DNA from: Candidatus Nitrosotalea okcheonensis
Lineage (GTDB): Archaea > Thermoproteota > Nitrososphaeria > Nitrososphaerales > Nitrosopumilaceae
Direction: 5' to 3'
Assembly: GCF_900177045.1 (NCBI RefSeq)
Contig: NZ_LT841358.1
Location: forward strand, 637,073-701,072
Length of the DNA stretch: 64,000 nucleotides
Shown here: piece by piece, positions 33,229-41,700 of the stretch
Layout: each line of letters opens with the position of its first letter
Position numbering within the stretch: the stretch's first letter is position 1
The notes under the pieces: generated by a model
Told to the model about the DNA's origin: nothing
The model's input: the letters and a program-made list of their open reading frames with translations, nothing else
Databases searched by the model: none
Position numbers and translations under genes: made by a program

Positions 33229-34857
33229 TCAGTAAAGAAAGCTCATTAATTTTATTTGCTGTTCTGTCGTCAACACATTTTTCGAAGACAAAATCTCAAG
33301 CAGTTGAGTTATCAAAGCACGTTCTTGCTCTGAGAATCCGGTTGGACCCTTGTCACCTGGAGGTCCTGGAGGACCTCGTGGACCCTGTTCGCCAGGAATT
33401 CCCTGTTGTCCTTGCGTACCTTGTGGACCCTTGTCACCTTGTGGGCCTTGTTGACCTGTCAGTCCCTTGTCACCTTGTGGACCCTGTACACCCTGAGTAC
33501 CCTTGTCACCTGGAGGTCCCTGTGGACCTTGCGGACCAGGAGGACCCGGAACTCCTTGAATTCCAGGCGGACCCTTGTCACCTGGAACACCCTGCGGACC
33601 AGTTGTACCTTTTTCACCTTGTGGACCCTGTATTCCTTGAGGACCTGGAGGACCAGAGGGACCAGACGTACCACGGGGGCCTTGATCACCAGTAGCACCA
33701 GGTAACCCCCTTGGTCCCTTGTCGCCTTGTGGACCGGGGATTCCCGTAAGGCCTTTTTCCCCCGCAGGACCTTGTGGCCCTTGCGGACCTTTTTCCCCAG
33801 GCGGACCCTGTGGACCGGTTAGTCCCTTGTCACCTTGTGGACCTTGTGGACCGGACAATCCCTTGTCGCCAGGTATACCTACTGGACCTTTTGGACCCTG
33901 TTCTCCAGGCGGACCAATAATTCCTTTATCACCGGTAGAACCTGGCGGACCAGTAGGGCCTTTTTCTCCAACCGGACCAATCTCTCCTGTGAGTCCCTTG
34001 TCGCCCTTGTCTCCCTTGTCGCCCTTGTCTCCACGCTCTCCTTTTTCTCCCTCATCACCACGTGGACCCTTGTCACCTTGTGGACCCTTGTCACCAGTAA
34101 TTCCTTTATCACCAATTGGACCCTTGTCTCCCCTGTCACCCTTGTCGCCAGGCATACCCTGAGGTCCTTTATCACCATGTGGACCGGGCGGCCCAGGAGG
34201 ACCCTTGTCACCAGTAATTCCTTTATCACCAATTGGACCCTTGTCTCCCCTGTCACCCTTGTCGCCAGGCGGTCCAGGCGGACCCTTGTCACCTTTTTCT
34301 CCAGCAGGACCTTGTGGACCCTTGTCACCCTGTATGCCCATTGGACCCGGAGGACCGGATACACCGGGTTGGCCCATCGGGCCGGGTTGACCCATAGGAC
34401 CTGCAGGACCCATAGGACCAGAGGGACCACGGTAACCTCTTTCGCTTGTAAAATGTTCCATGGTTTGTTTTGGTCTTGTATCAGAATCCGATTTTGTATA
34501 TCTAGTCGCCTCTGGTTCCGTGGCTGGTTCAACATAGCCAGAACTTATTCGCGGAACATCAACTGGAAAACTAGTATAAGATGATGAGAACTGGTCTATT
34601 ACAACAACCCAGACTAGTCCTCTCTGAAACACAGATGATGGTAGTGGGTTTTTTATAGAGCCCAAAACCTGAGAAAATTTTTTGTCTTTAACCCTAAGAT
34701 GAAAGTTATCTTTCCACAAAGCATGAAAGCTTCGTCTCTTGACATCATCGGCAGATGGGGAAGCATCGCAGAGTGCAATTTGTACCTCAAAGACACCAGA
34801 CGGGATCTTAAAAGGAGATTCACCTGAGACCTCGATAGTATTATCTTTTGATGACAT
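33229..34857 (-). CDS. Collagen-like Gly-X-Y repeat protein
   Basis: A 542-residue protein. Residues 1 to about 140 form a non-repetitive N-terminal domain ([37 protein letters not shown]). From G141 to about 507 there are roughly 120 consecutive Gly-X-Y triplets, rich in GDKG, GPPG and GPQG, i.e. charged Lys-Asp collagen without hydroxyproline. The last 35 residues ([19 protein letters not shown]) are helical and may act as a trimerising coil. There is no signal peptide or membrane segment, so the protein may be cytosolic or exported by an unknown route. Bacterial collagen-like proteins form stable triple helices; this is expected here. The gene has internal repeats, including a 72-bp duplication. 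Confidence 0.9.
   Translation of the reverse strand: MSSKDNTIEVSGESPFKIPSGVFEVQIALCDASPSADDVKRRSFHALWKDNFHLRVKDKKFSQVLGSIKNPLPSSVFQRGLVWVVVIDQFSSSYTSFPVDVPRISSGYVEPATEPEATRYTKSDSDTRPKQTMEHFTSERGYRGPSGPMGPAGPMGQPGPMGQPGVSGPPGPMGIQGDKGPQGPAGEKGDKGPPGPPGDKGDRGDKGPIGDKGITGDKGPPGPPGPHGDKGPQGMPGDKGDRGDKGPIGDKGITGDKGPQGDKGPRGDEGEKGERGDKGDKGDKGDKGLTGEIGPVGEKGPTGPPGSTGDKGIIGPPGEQGPKGPVGIPGDKGLSGPQGPQGDKGLTGPQGPPGEKGPQGPQGPAGEKGLTGIPGPQGDKGPRGLPGATGDQGPRGTSGPSGPPGPQGIQGPQGEKGTTGPQGVPGDKGPPGIQGVPGPPGPQGPQGPPGDKGTQGVQGPQGDKGLTGQQGPQGDKGPQGTQGQQGIPGEQGPRGPPGPPGDKGPTGFSEQERALITQLLEILSSKNVLTTEQQIKLMSFLY
34082..34153. repeat. 72-bp exact direct repeat, copy A (inside collagen-like gene)
   Basis: Identical to 34199-34270, offset by 117 bases (39 codons, 13 Gly-X-Y triplets). 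The unit length keeps both the frame and the triplet register, so the tract can lengthen or shorten by recombination without breaking the protein. Confidence 0.9.
34199..34270. repeat. 72-bp exact direct repeat, copy B
   Basis: Second copy of the duplication in the collagen-like gene. The flanking bases on both sides differ from copy A, so the exact match ends at these coordinates. Confidence 0.9.
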
Positions 34858-34980
34858 ATTCTACGTCTAATTCCTAAGTATTTTTGTATTTTCAATATGA
34901 TATAAAGCCCATTTGTGAATTTTTAGACACATTTGGAAACTGTTTTCTACCTTTCGTTACTGCCTAATTTTCAAACTAAT

Positions 34981-34990
34981 CTATTTATCT
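34981..34990 (+). promoter_or_regulatory. TATA box of the TPR gene
   Basis: CTATTTATCT lies about 25 bases upstream of the TTG at 35010, consistent with a leaderless mRNA beginning at or near that codon. The interval also contains the promoter of the divergent collagen-like gene. Confidence 0.45.
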
Positions 34991-35009
34991 ACGGCTAATC
35001 CACATTTTA

Positions 35010-36146
35010 TTGACCGTGAAGAAACTATTTGGAGATAAAAAAGAAGAGCCTGCAACTAAGATAACAAAGTCAGAGGAACCTACCAATACCAAACTGACAG
35101 ATTCCAACTATAACAGAAACAAACTCTACAAAAAGGGAATTTCCCTCATGGCAGACGAGAGAATGGATGATGCTGCGGTGGCTTTTGAGGGCGCCTTACG
35201 AATCGATCCAACACACATTGAATCTCTTCTGAAACTAGGATACACCCGTTTTCACATGAATGACATGTCAAGTGCCATGGAGGCTTATAACAAAGTCCAT
35301 GAGATTGACGTGACAAATGCCGAGGCGTGGAACTTGAAAGGCTTGATTTACTATAGGCAGAAAAATTATGATAAAGCATTAGACAGTGTAGAAAAGGCAA
35401 TTGATTCCAATTCCATGGATGGAATGTCATGGTACAACAAGGCATGTTATCATTCTTTGTTGAATCACATACCAGAGGCAATTGAGGCACTAAAGCGTGC
35501 AATTGAGATAGATGTAAAAAATGCAAGAAAAGCAGTAAAGGACAAAGATTTTGAGAACATCAGGGCAGATGACGGATATAGAAGAATTGTTGAAGTTGTC
35601 GTGCTGGAATCCGTAAGACAGGGATATCACAAAGTCGGACAGATTGTCTGGACCACAATGATTGGTAAGCTGGAAGTAGAAGACGCTGCAAGAAAACTAA
35701 TTGAAAAGGGATTACTTACCAAGACAGAGAAAAGTCTCGGACTTCAAAAAGTGGAAGAATATGAAATTGTTCCAGAACTTGCTGAAAAGATTGGTGTTGA
35801 GAGAAAAACTTTCTTTGGAACTACAAAAAAATCCCAACCAATTGTCATACAAAACCTCAAGGAGATAAACGAGGCTGTTCATGCTGCCAAGACATCAATT
35901 GAGAAAGGAGACATCAGTGAAATCATTTCGAAACTTGATGTGTTCATAGAACCGTCAAAGAAGGGCAGTCAGATGATCGAATATTTTTTCGAGGAGCACA
36001 GAGACATCAGGCTGTACAAGGTAAGACTCACTGACAAGGGCACCGAATATCTCCAAGTAAACAAGCAAAAAATAATTGATTTGTTTGATAATATAGAAAC
36101 CATGATAACCAAGAAACTTCGTGCAGAATCTGCCGGACAGTCCTGA
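35010..36146 (+). CDS. TPR-repeat protein with C-terminal winged-helix-like region
   Basis: A 378-residue soluble protein. After a charged lead, residues about 35-170 hold at least three tetratricopeptide repeats (ADERMDDAAVAFEGALRIDP, AWNLKGLIYYRQKNYDKALD, ALKRAIEIDV). The second half has a helical segment similar to a winged helix (ARKLIEKGLLTKTEKSLGLQ) and a long helix near the end. TPR domains mount protein-protein contacts. No partner is shown. TTG start; a GTG two codons later is possible. Confidence 0.8.
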   Translation: MTVKKLFGDKKEEPATKITKSEEPTNTKLTDSNYNRNKLYKKGISLMADERMDDAAVAFEGALRIDPTHIESLLKLGYTRFHMNDMSSAMEAYNKVHEIDVTNAEAWNLKGLIYYRQKNYDKALDSVEKAIDSNSMDGMSWYNKACYHSLLNHIPEAIEALKRAIEIDVKNARKAVKDKDFENIRADDGYRRIVEVVVLESVRQGYHKVGQIVWTTMIGKLEVEDAARKLIEKGLLTKTEKSLGLQKVEEYEIVPELAEKIGVERKTFFGTTKKSQPIVIQNLKEINEAVHAAKTSIEKGDISEIISKLDVFIEPSKKGSQMIEYFFEEHRDIRLYKVRLTDKGTEYLQVNKQKIIDLFDNIETMITKKLRAESAGQS

Positions 36147-36147
36147 T

Positions 36148-36957
36148 TTATTCTGCAGACAAGTCCCAATAGTTCGCATCCTTTTGCTGTTCTATTGGTT
36201 TTTCAAGAGATTTCCACTCTTTGAATGAGCGGACATAGAGTTTTACATTTTGCATCCCAAGTGACTTTAGTGCATAATATCCAAGTCCTGAGAGCGTACC
36301 TACACTTCCACAATATGTGATTATTTCAGAGTCTGGGAGAATGTTCCTATTTTGAATCATCCTGCGTAGATCTTCTTTCGGTCTCAGTATATTTTGCCCT
36401 GATGCAAGCATTCTGTAGGGCATATTGATTGCGCCTGGGATGTGTTGCTCTAGATAATTGAGTCGTTCCCTATTATCTACTAATATTGCTCCCCTTTCTT
36501 TGGCAGGAACAAGATAATCAGAGGTTGCAAGAATTTGTGGCTGTAACTTTAGCGAGTGGTTTGTTTTCACCAGAGTTGGTGTTTGTGAATTCACCTCAAG
36601 GCCCAGCTTTTTCCATGCACCATATGTAATATCAAGAAGTGAGACATCTTCGTGGCCGATATATTCAAGTGTCCATGCAATTCGTGATGCAAGTGCACCA
36701 AATGTATCATCATATACTACTACACGAGTCTCATCTCCAATTCCAAACGACTGTACATATTGGAGAACTTTTTCCGGGCTGTCATCTGCAAGAAGGTTTG
36801 CAAGTGGAAGATTTATCGCATCTGGGATATGGCCTTGTTTGTAATCTTCTTCTTTTCGAATATCAAGAACTTTGACACTCTTATCTCGAATTTCAGAACG
36901 TAGTTTGTCGGCTTCAACTGTAACACGAGTGGTTTTTTCTTTGCTCAAGCCGCACAT
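36148..36957 (-). CDS. Tandem-rhodanese sulfurtransferase
   Basis: A 269-residue protein with two rhodanese domains. Domain 1 has VKVLDIRKEEDYKQGHIPDA, domain 2 has GAILVDNRERLNYLEQHIPG, and the catalytic cysteine is in SEIITYCGSVGTLSGLGYYA. Two-domain rhodaneses move sulfane sulfur from thiosulfate or 3-mercaptopyruvate to cyanide, thiols or proteins. Its start overlaps the end of the sulfite reductase gene by 13 bases, so the two are coupled, placing it in sulfur assimilation or detoxification. Confidence 0.9.
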   Translation of the reverse strand: MCGLSKEKTTRVTVEADKLRSEIRDKSVKVLDIRKEEDYKQGHIPDAINLPLANLLADDSPEKVLQYVQSFGIGDETRVVVYDDTFGALASRIAWTLEYIGHEDVSLLDITYGAWKKLGLEVNSQTPTLVKTNHSLKLQPQILATSDYLVPAKERGAILVDNRERLNYLEQHIPGAINMPYRMLASGQNILRPKEDLRRMIQNRNILPDSEIITYCGSVGTLSGLGYYALKSLGMQNVKLYVRSFKEWKSLEKPIEQQKDANYWDLSAE

Positions 36958-38750
36958 TCGCCCCTTCCTGTCTTGGTGTGATAGCTTCCATCATTTCCAT
37001 AATCTGCGTAAAAGTCCGAATCTTTGTCTTTCAAAGGTATTGCGACAACGGGCTTGAGTAACTCTTTGATATCATCAATGGATTTTATTTTTGGACCTCC
37101 ATTACCTTGTATTACTCGACGTATCCACAGGTCAAGTGTCTCACCTTGTTTTTTGTCAGACTTGAATATCTCCACTATTTTTAGAATTGTCGGAATTACT
37201 CTTTTTGCCGGAACCTTGGTACACATGTGACCAAGTATGGTGTCCTCATCAGACCTGCCACCAAGTGACATAGTATACAATGGATACATATCTTTTCCAA
37301 GTCTTCCACCCCCACCATAGAATCCAATTGTTGCAATTTCATGTTGACCACAAGAATTAGGACAGCCACTTATTTTTATTGTGGAATTTCGTAGATCGTC
37401 GTCCTCGTCAATTTTTAGCTCGATGAATTTTCGCTGTACTTCTTTTGCCAATCTGTGTGAGTTTGTCAGTGCCAAGTTACATGATGTTGTTCCAGAGCAT
37501 CCAACAACGGAGGCCATTGTGAGTGCACCAGGATTTGCAAGACCGACTTCTAAGAGTTTAGAGTAAACTCTTGGGAGGTCCTCGTCTCTGACCCATCGAA
37601 ATACCATATCTTGTGTAAAACCGTTTCGTATCTGCCCGTCTGCAGTAAACTCTCGAGCCATCTCTGCAATAGCACGAAGTTGAGTTGATGTCACATCACC
37701 TGACTCTAGCGTAAGAAATACACAACTAAATCCAGGTTGTTTTTGTTTAAACGTGTTTGACTTTACCCATCTAGAATATCCCTGAGGAACTGATGGCATC
37801 TCGGAATTGATAGATATTTTTCGCATAGGTTCTTGAGTCTTGTCAACTTCGAGTTTTATCAGGACAGATAAAAGCATCTTGATCATTGCCCTCTCTTTTA
37901 GTACCAAGTTTTGGAATTTTTCCCATCCCATTTCGTTTACAAGATAACGCATTCTTGCTCGTGCCATGTTGTCTCTGTTTCCTAGCCTGTCAAAGATTCT
38001 AATCACAGCAATAATAGTATACAGCAATTGATCTTCTGATGTAAACGGCTCCAGCTGGTGACCAACAAAGGATTGTGCACCAAGTCCGCCTCCAAGAAAT
38101 ATTTTAAATCCGCGTTGGAGTTTGCCGTTTACTTCGCCTTGTTGTGGAATCAGTCCAATGTCCACCATTCTTGCCATGCCGTGTTTTTCACAACACGTGA
38201 AATTGATCTTGAACTTTCTTGGAAGTGACTGGCACAATGGATTGCGCAAAAGGAACTTGGTTGCTGCAACTGCATAAGAAGTTGGGTCAAAGACCTCTTC
38301 TGGGCAGACACCGGCAAGAGGACTGCACATTATGCTGCGAACAGAATTTCCACATGCTTCTCTTGTTGTCATTCCTGCCTCTGCAAGCCCCCTTAGAACC
38401 TCTGATACGTCTTCAAGTGCAACCCAGTGAAGTTGGAAATTTTGTCTGGTAGAGACATGTGCACTACCTATTGAGAATTGCTCGCTGAGGTCTGCAATTT
38501 TTTCTAGTTGTTCAGAGTAAACTTCACCTGCCGGAAGTTTTAGTCTAACCATGCTGTAATCATCACTCATTCTGCTGCCATAGGCTCCATGTTGCAGCCT
38601 AAACTTTCGAAAATCATCACGGTCTAGTTTTCCTTGTCGATATAGTTTTACTAGTTCTGAAAATCTTTCTGCCTCTTCTAACCTTCCCCAGTTTATCTTG
38701 TGCTTTGGTGCACTAGTGGGTTTTGATTGGCTAACGCTGGTATTACTCAA
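36945..38750 (-). CDS. Ferredoxin-type sulfite/nitrite reductase (siroheme, 4Fe-4S)
   Basis: A 601-residue enzyme with two pseudo-repeats of the sulfite/nitrite reductase fold. The cofactor cysteines are in VVGCSGTTSCNLA and KISGCPNSCGQHEIATIGFY, binding the 4Fe-4S cluster and siroheme. The family reduces sulfite to sulfide or nitrite to ammonia by six electrons. Sequence alone does not decide; the coupled rhodanese favours sulfite. TTG start with a TATA-like ATATAAATT (minus strand, 38777-38785) about 28 bases upstream. Confidence 0.9.
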   Translation of the reverse strand: MSNTSVSQSKPTSAPKHKINWGRLEEAERFSELVKLYRQGKLDRDDFRKFRLQHGAYGSRMSDDYSMVRLKLPAGEVYSEQLEKIADLSEQFSIGSAHVSTRQNFQLHWVALEDVSEVLRGLAEAGMTTREACGNSVRSIMCSPLAGVCPEEVFDPTSYAVAATKFLLRNPLCQSLPRKFKINFTCCEKHGMARMVDIGLIPQQGEVNGKLQRGFKIFLGGGLGAQSFVGHQLEPFTSEDQLLYTIIAVIRIFDRLGNRDNMARARMRYLVNEMGWEKFQNLVLKERAMIKMLLSVLIKLEVDKTQEPMRKISINSEMPSVPQGYSRWVKSNTFKQKQPGFSCVFLTLESGDVTSTQLRAIAEMAREFTADGQIRNGFTQDMVFRWVRDEDLPRVYSKLLEVGLANPGALTMASVVGCSGTTSCNLALTNSHRLAKEVQRKFIELKIDEDDDLRNSTIKISGCPNSCGQHEIATIGFYGGGGRLGKDMYPLYTMSLGGRSDEDTILGHMCTKVPAKRVIPTILKIVEIFKSDKKQGETLDLWIRRVIQGNGGPKIKSIDDIKELLKPVVAIPLKDKDSDFYADYGNDGSYHTKTGRGECAA

Positions 38751-38822
38751 TTATTGATAGCTTGTCTTCAGAAAGCATATAAATTTTGTATTATGGGAAT
38801 TTTCGCTATATTTAGTACAATC

Positions 38823-38879
38823 ATGGCAAAAGTTGCATATTTTGCATGTGATTGGTGCAAGGAAAATATGCATCTGTAA
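38823..38879 (+). CDS. Possible 18-residue CxxC peptide
   Basis: The frame encodes MAKVAYFACDWCKENMHL, a complete small peptide with one CxxC pair, lying alone between the reductase and inositol synthase genes. It could be a micro-protein, a truncated zinc-ribbon gene or chance. No ribosome-binding site is visible. Confidence 0.2.
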   Translation: MAKVAYFACDWCKENMHL

Positions 38880-38924
38880 AGAATCAGAAAAGAGTTAAAT
38901 GATCACCGGCAAGAAAAAAACAGC

Positions 38925-39941
38925 GTGTCAAATAAGATCAGTATTGCCCTAGTTGGAACAGGTAATGTTTCCAGCACACTTGTAAGAGGTTTAGAGTTTT
39001 ACAAAAATTCAATCGAAGGCCTGTGGCATCCAAAAGTGGGAGGAATTTCATTGAGTGACTTTACAATTGTTGCTGCGTACGACATAGATGCATCAAAAGT
39101 TGGAAAAAACATTTCAAGTTTGGTAAAAACCAAGTCAGACTTTGGAGACATTACAGTCCAACCCGGTATTACAGAAGATGTGACGCCCCCACACATTTCA
39201 AAAAATGGTCAGATAAGATCAGCAAGTTATGATGAATTTGTCAACTCTCTTAAAAAAGCAAAACCGGATTTTCTTGTAAACGTCATATCATCAGGAATGG
39301 AAAAAAGCAGTGGAAAATATGCTATGGCTGCACTTGATGCAGGATGTTCTTTTTTCAATGCAACTGCCGCCAAGACTTGCACAGACCAGGCAAGAAAAGA
39401 ATTTGAATCAAAAGGACTTATCATACTGGGGGATGATCTCATGAGCCAGTTTGGTGGCACTGCATTTCATAGAGGCATGATAGATTTTATGACAAGCAGA
39501 GGAATTTACTTGAAAAAAGCATACCAGCTTGATGTCGGTGGCAATCAGGATACACAAAATACCATGGCAGAGGAGACAAGAGAAAGAAAGAGGTTGATCA
39601 AGACAGAATCAATTGCAATCGAGTCACCAGTTCCCTTCATGTCAACTGCCGGAACTACAGAATATGCAGAACAGCTTGGAGATTCCAGGGTAAGTTACTA
39701 TTGGATGGAAGCAAAAGGATTTCTTGGCTCGCCAGTTGAGCTTGACTTGTCACTTCGAACAAACGACAGCACAAACGGCTGCAATGTCATAGTTGATTCC
39801 ATAAGAGCGGCAAAGAAGGCAATATCAAACAAGGAGTTTGTAAAGACAGATATTATTTCTGCATATGCATTCAAAAACCCTCCAAAGAAGATGCACATAA
39901 GAGAATGCATCAAGGCTTTTGAGGACGCGTTTACAAACTGA
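38925..39941 (+). CDS. ino1: Inositol-1-phosphate synthase
   Basis: A 338-residue NAD-dependent enzyme that makes myo-inositol-1-phosphate from glucose-6-phosphate, for inositol lipids or compatible solutes. The Rossmann loop is IALVGTGNVSSTLVRG, followed by the family segments GGTAFHRGMIDFM and QLDVGGNQDTQNTM, and LDLSLRTNDSTNG. Length matches archaeal Ino1. The start is GTG. Confidence 0.92.
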   Translation: MSNKISIALVGTGNVSSTLVRGLEFYKNSIEGLWHPKVGGISLSDFTIVAAYDIDASKVGKNISSLVKTKSDFGDITVQPGITEDVTPPHISKNGQIRSASYDEFVNSLKKAKPDFLVNVISSGMEKSSGKYAMAALDAGCSFFNATAAKTCTDQARKEFESKGLIILGDDLMSQFGGTAFHRGMIDFMTSRGIYLKKAYQLDVGGNQDTQNTMAEETRERKRLIKTESIAIESPVPFMSTAGTTEYAEQLGDSRVSYYWMEAKGFLGSPVELDLSLRTNDSTNGCNVIVDSIRAAKKAISNKEFVKTDIISAYAFKNPPKKMHIRECIKAFEDAFTN

Positions 39942-40155
39942 GCAAACTATTTAGCTAGTAAAAATACACATTAAGTTCCCATTGTCTGTTTTTCCATGAT
40001 CCTAATATTTTCTAGTCAACTGCAATCCAGTGGTCTAAATTTAACTCATTGCATACGTACATTTTTTACTCATTTACGATAATTGATAGAATATCTTTTA
40101 CTCTACAAAACAATCGTTACAATCAAGATTATTGTGGTGATACATGGTTATGCTC

Positions 40156-40175
40156 CACTATATTGAAATATAGTG
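40156..40175. promoter_or_regulatory. Palindromic operator of the toxin-antitoxin operon
   Basis: CACTATATTGAAATATAGTG is a perfect inverted repeat (9-bp arms, 2-base centre) 18 bases upstream of the antitoxin start. It overlaps a TATA-like sequence, so a bound antitoxin-toxin complex would block transcription, the usual autoregulation of type II modules. Confidence 0.6.
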
Positions 40176-40193
40176 AACGCCATCTAAATAACA

Positions 40194-40343
40194 TTGCAAC
40201 GAGTAACAAAGAAACCCAAAGAAACAGTGGACGATCTCACACCAGAGGAGATAGCAGACATTAAAGAATACGAAGATGATAAAACCAAGGGTAAGACAAA
40301 ACGAAGTAATTTAGAAGAACTACTCAAAGAATTACATAGTTAA
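40194..40343 (+). CDS. Antitoxin of a RelBE-type pair
   Basis: A 49-residue frame starting TTG (QRVTKKPKETVDDLTPEEIA), ending EELLKELHS, highly charged and helical, and directly followed by the toxin (1-base gap). Size and composition suit an antitoxin that wraps a RelE-fold toxin. No clear DNA-binding domain beyond the basic N-terminus is seen. Confidence 0.7.
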   Translation: MQRVTKKPKETVDDLTPEEIADIKEYEDDKTKGKTKRSNLEELLKELHS

Positions 40344-40344
40344 A

Positions 40345-40608
40345 TTGTGGCTACTCGCACCAAACAAGAAATTTATCAAACAATACAAGTTATTGAGTTC
40401 GGATTTACAAAAAAGGATAGATTTGGCACTTGACGAATTGGTAAGATCTGAAAACCCCATCAAACTAGGCGAGTACAAATCAAGTTTAAAAGTACATGCC
40501 TACAATCTCGATAAGAGCAACAGAATTATCTACACCGTTGATTTTTCCAATAACACAATAGAGCTCCGCAGAGTCGGCACTCATAAGCAAGCATATGGCA
40601 AGGATTAG
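40345..40608 (+). CDS. RelE/ParE-superfamily toxin
   Basis: An 87-residue protein with the RelE fold layout: N-terminal helices (NKKFIKQYKLLSSDLQKRID, LALDELVRS), then strands SSLKVHAYNL, RIIYTVDF and TIELRRVGTHKQAYG. The C-terminal Arg-Arg-x-Gly-x-His pattern fits RelE mRNA interferases. It would cut ribosome-bound mRNA when freed of antitoxin. Preceded by an antitoxin and a palindromic operator. Confidence 0.85.
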   Translation: MWLLAPNKKFIKQYKLLSSDLQKRIDLALDELVRSENPIKLGEYKSSLKVHAYNLDKSNRIIYTVDFSNNTIELRRVGTHKQAYGKD

Positions 40609-40811
40609 AAATCAAGTACGTTTTCACAAAAATCCATAAAGTCTCCAGTAGACTTGTTTGCTAACGTCTGTGGTGTTACCATAAAGAACAAATTGATACT
40701 ACAACAACAATTAAGCCAATTCTGGTTCCAGTGATTATTGAAAGATACAGTCTTTTCAAAATATACTGTTCTATACCAATCAAACTTTAAAAAATTGGCG
40801 TATCTTTCTTC

Positions 40812-41675
40812 TTGGATGAGCAAACTATTAATGTGCAAAATGGAGGAGATTTTTTCATGCAGAAAGCAACTCTTAGTGATGAAGCACCAAAGATTTTTTC
40901 TGATTTAAGGGAGGTAGAGATTACACGGGCAATAGCAAATGAGTTTCATTCAGTATTAATTGACAGATCAGATAGTGATGTAATAGTCATAGGCGCAGGT
41001 CCTGCCGGACTTACTGCAAGTAGAGAATTATCATTAATGGGATTCAAGGTACTAGTAATTGAGCAGAACAACTATCTAGGTGGAGGCTATTGGCTTGGAG
41101 GCTACATGATGAATCCAGTAACAGTTAGAGCCCCAGCACAAAAAATATGGGATGAGCTTGGAATTCCATATAAACAGGTTTCAGAGGGCCTCTTTTTAAC
41201 ACCCGGACCACATGCCGTATCCAAGTTGATTGCTGCAGCATGTGATGCAGGAGTAAAATTTTTGCAACTAACCAAGTTTGATGATCTAGTTTTGAAGAAT
41301 GGTCGTGTTTCAGGAATTGTAGTAAACTGGATGCCAGTATCAGCACTTCCAAGAAATATAACATGTGTAGATCCAATTGCACTAGAATCTAAAATGGTAA
41401 TTGATGCATCAGGCCATGATTCTGTTGCAGTAAAAAGACTAGTAGATAGAAAACTGGTAGAGTGGAAAGGAATGGATCCAATGTGGATAGATGATGGTGA
41501 GAACAGAGTTGTCTACAAGACAGGCGAGGTATATCCAGGACTGGTCATTTCCGGCATGTCCGTCACTGAAACATATGGGCTTGCAAGAATGGGTCCGACG
41601 TATGGTTCCATGTTATTATCAGGTAAAAAGGCAGCGGAAGTAACTGCCGCCAAGCTAAAAGAACTAAGAAGATAA
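40812..41675 (+). CDS. thi4: Thi4-type thiazole synthase (ADP-thiazole)
   Basis: A 287-residue FAD-fold enzyme making the thiazole part of thiamine from NAD and glycine. VIVIGAGPAGLTASRELSLM is the dinucleotide loop; NNYLGGGYWLGGYMMNPVTV and VISGMSVTETYGLARMGPTY are family signatures. At the sulfur-donor position there is a cysteine, in RNITCVDPIALE, as in the single-turnover yeast and plant enzymes; methanogen Thi4 has histidine. TTG start with a TTTAAAAA box about 26 bases upstream. No TPP riboswitch is seen. Confidence 0.92.
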   Translation: MDEQTINVQNGGDFFMQKATLSDEAPKIFSDLREVEITRAIANEFHSVLIDRSDSDVIVIGAGPAGLTASRELSLMGFKVLVIEQNNYLGGGYWLGGYMMNPVTVRAPAQKIWDELGIPYKQVSEGLFLTPGPHAVSKLIAAACDAGVKFLQLTKFDDLVLKNGRVSGIVVNWMPVSALPRNITCVDPIALESKMVIDASGHDSVAVKRLVDRKLVEWKGMDPMWIDDGENRVVYKTGEVYPGLVISGMSVTETYGLARMGPTYGSMLLSGKKAAEVTAAKLKELRR

Positions 41676-41700
41676 ATCAATTCACTTTCTAAAGTACTCG

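Noticed and set aside
33342-34584. Several long plus-strand and alternate-frame ORFs rich in Pro/Gly or Thr/Leu
   Set aside because: They mirror the Gly-X-Y codon periodicity of the minus-strand collagen-like gene and have no starts, domains or promoters of their own.
40049-40264. 71-residue frame overlapping the toxin-antitoxin promoter
   Set aside because: It crosses the palindromic operator and the antitoxin start in another frame and lacks coding character.
40609-40811. Possible TPP riboswitch before thi4
   Set aside because: I saw no THI-box core such as CTGAGA, and the TATA box leaves no room for a leader.
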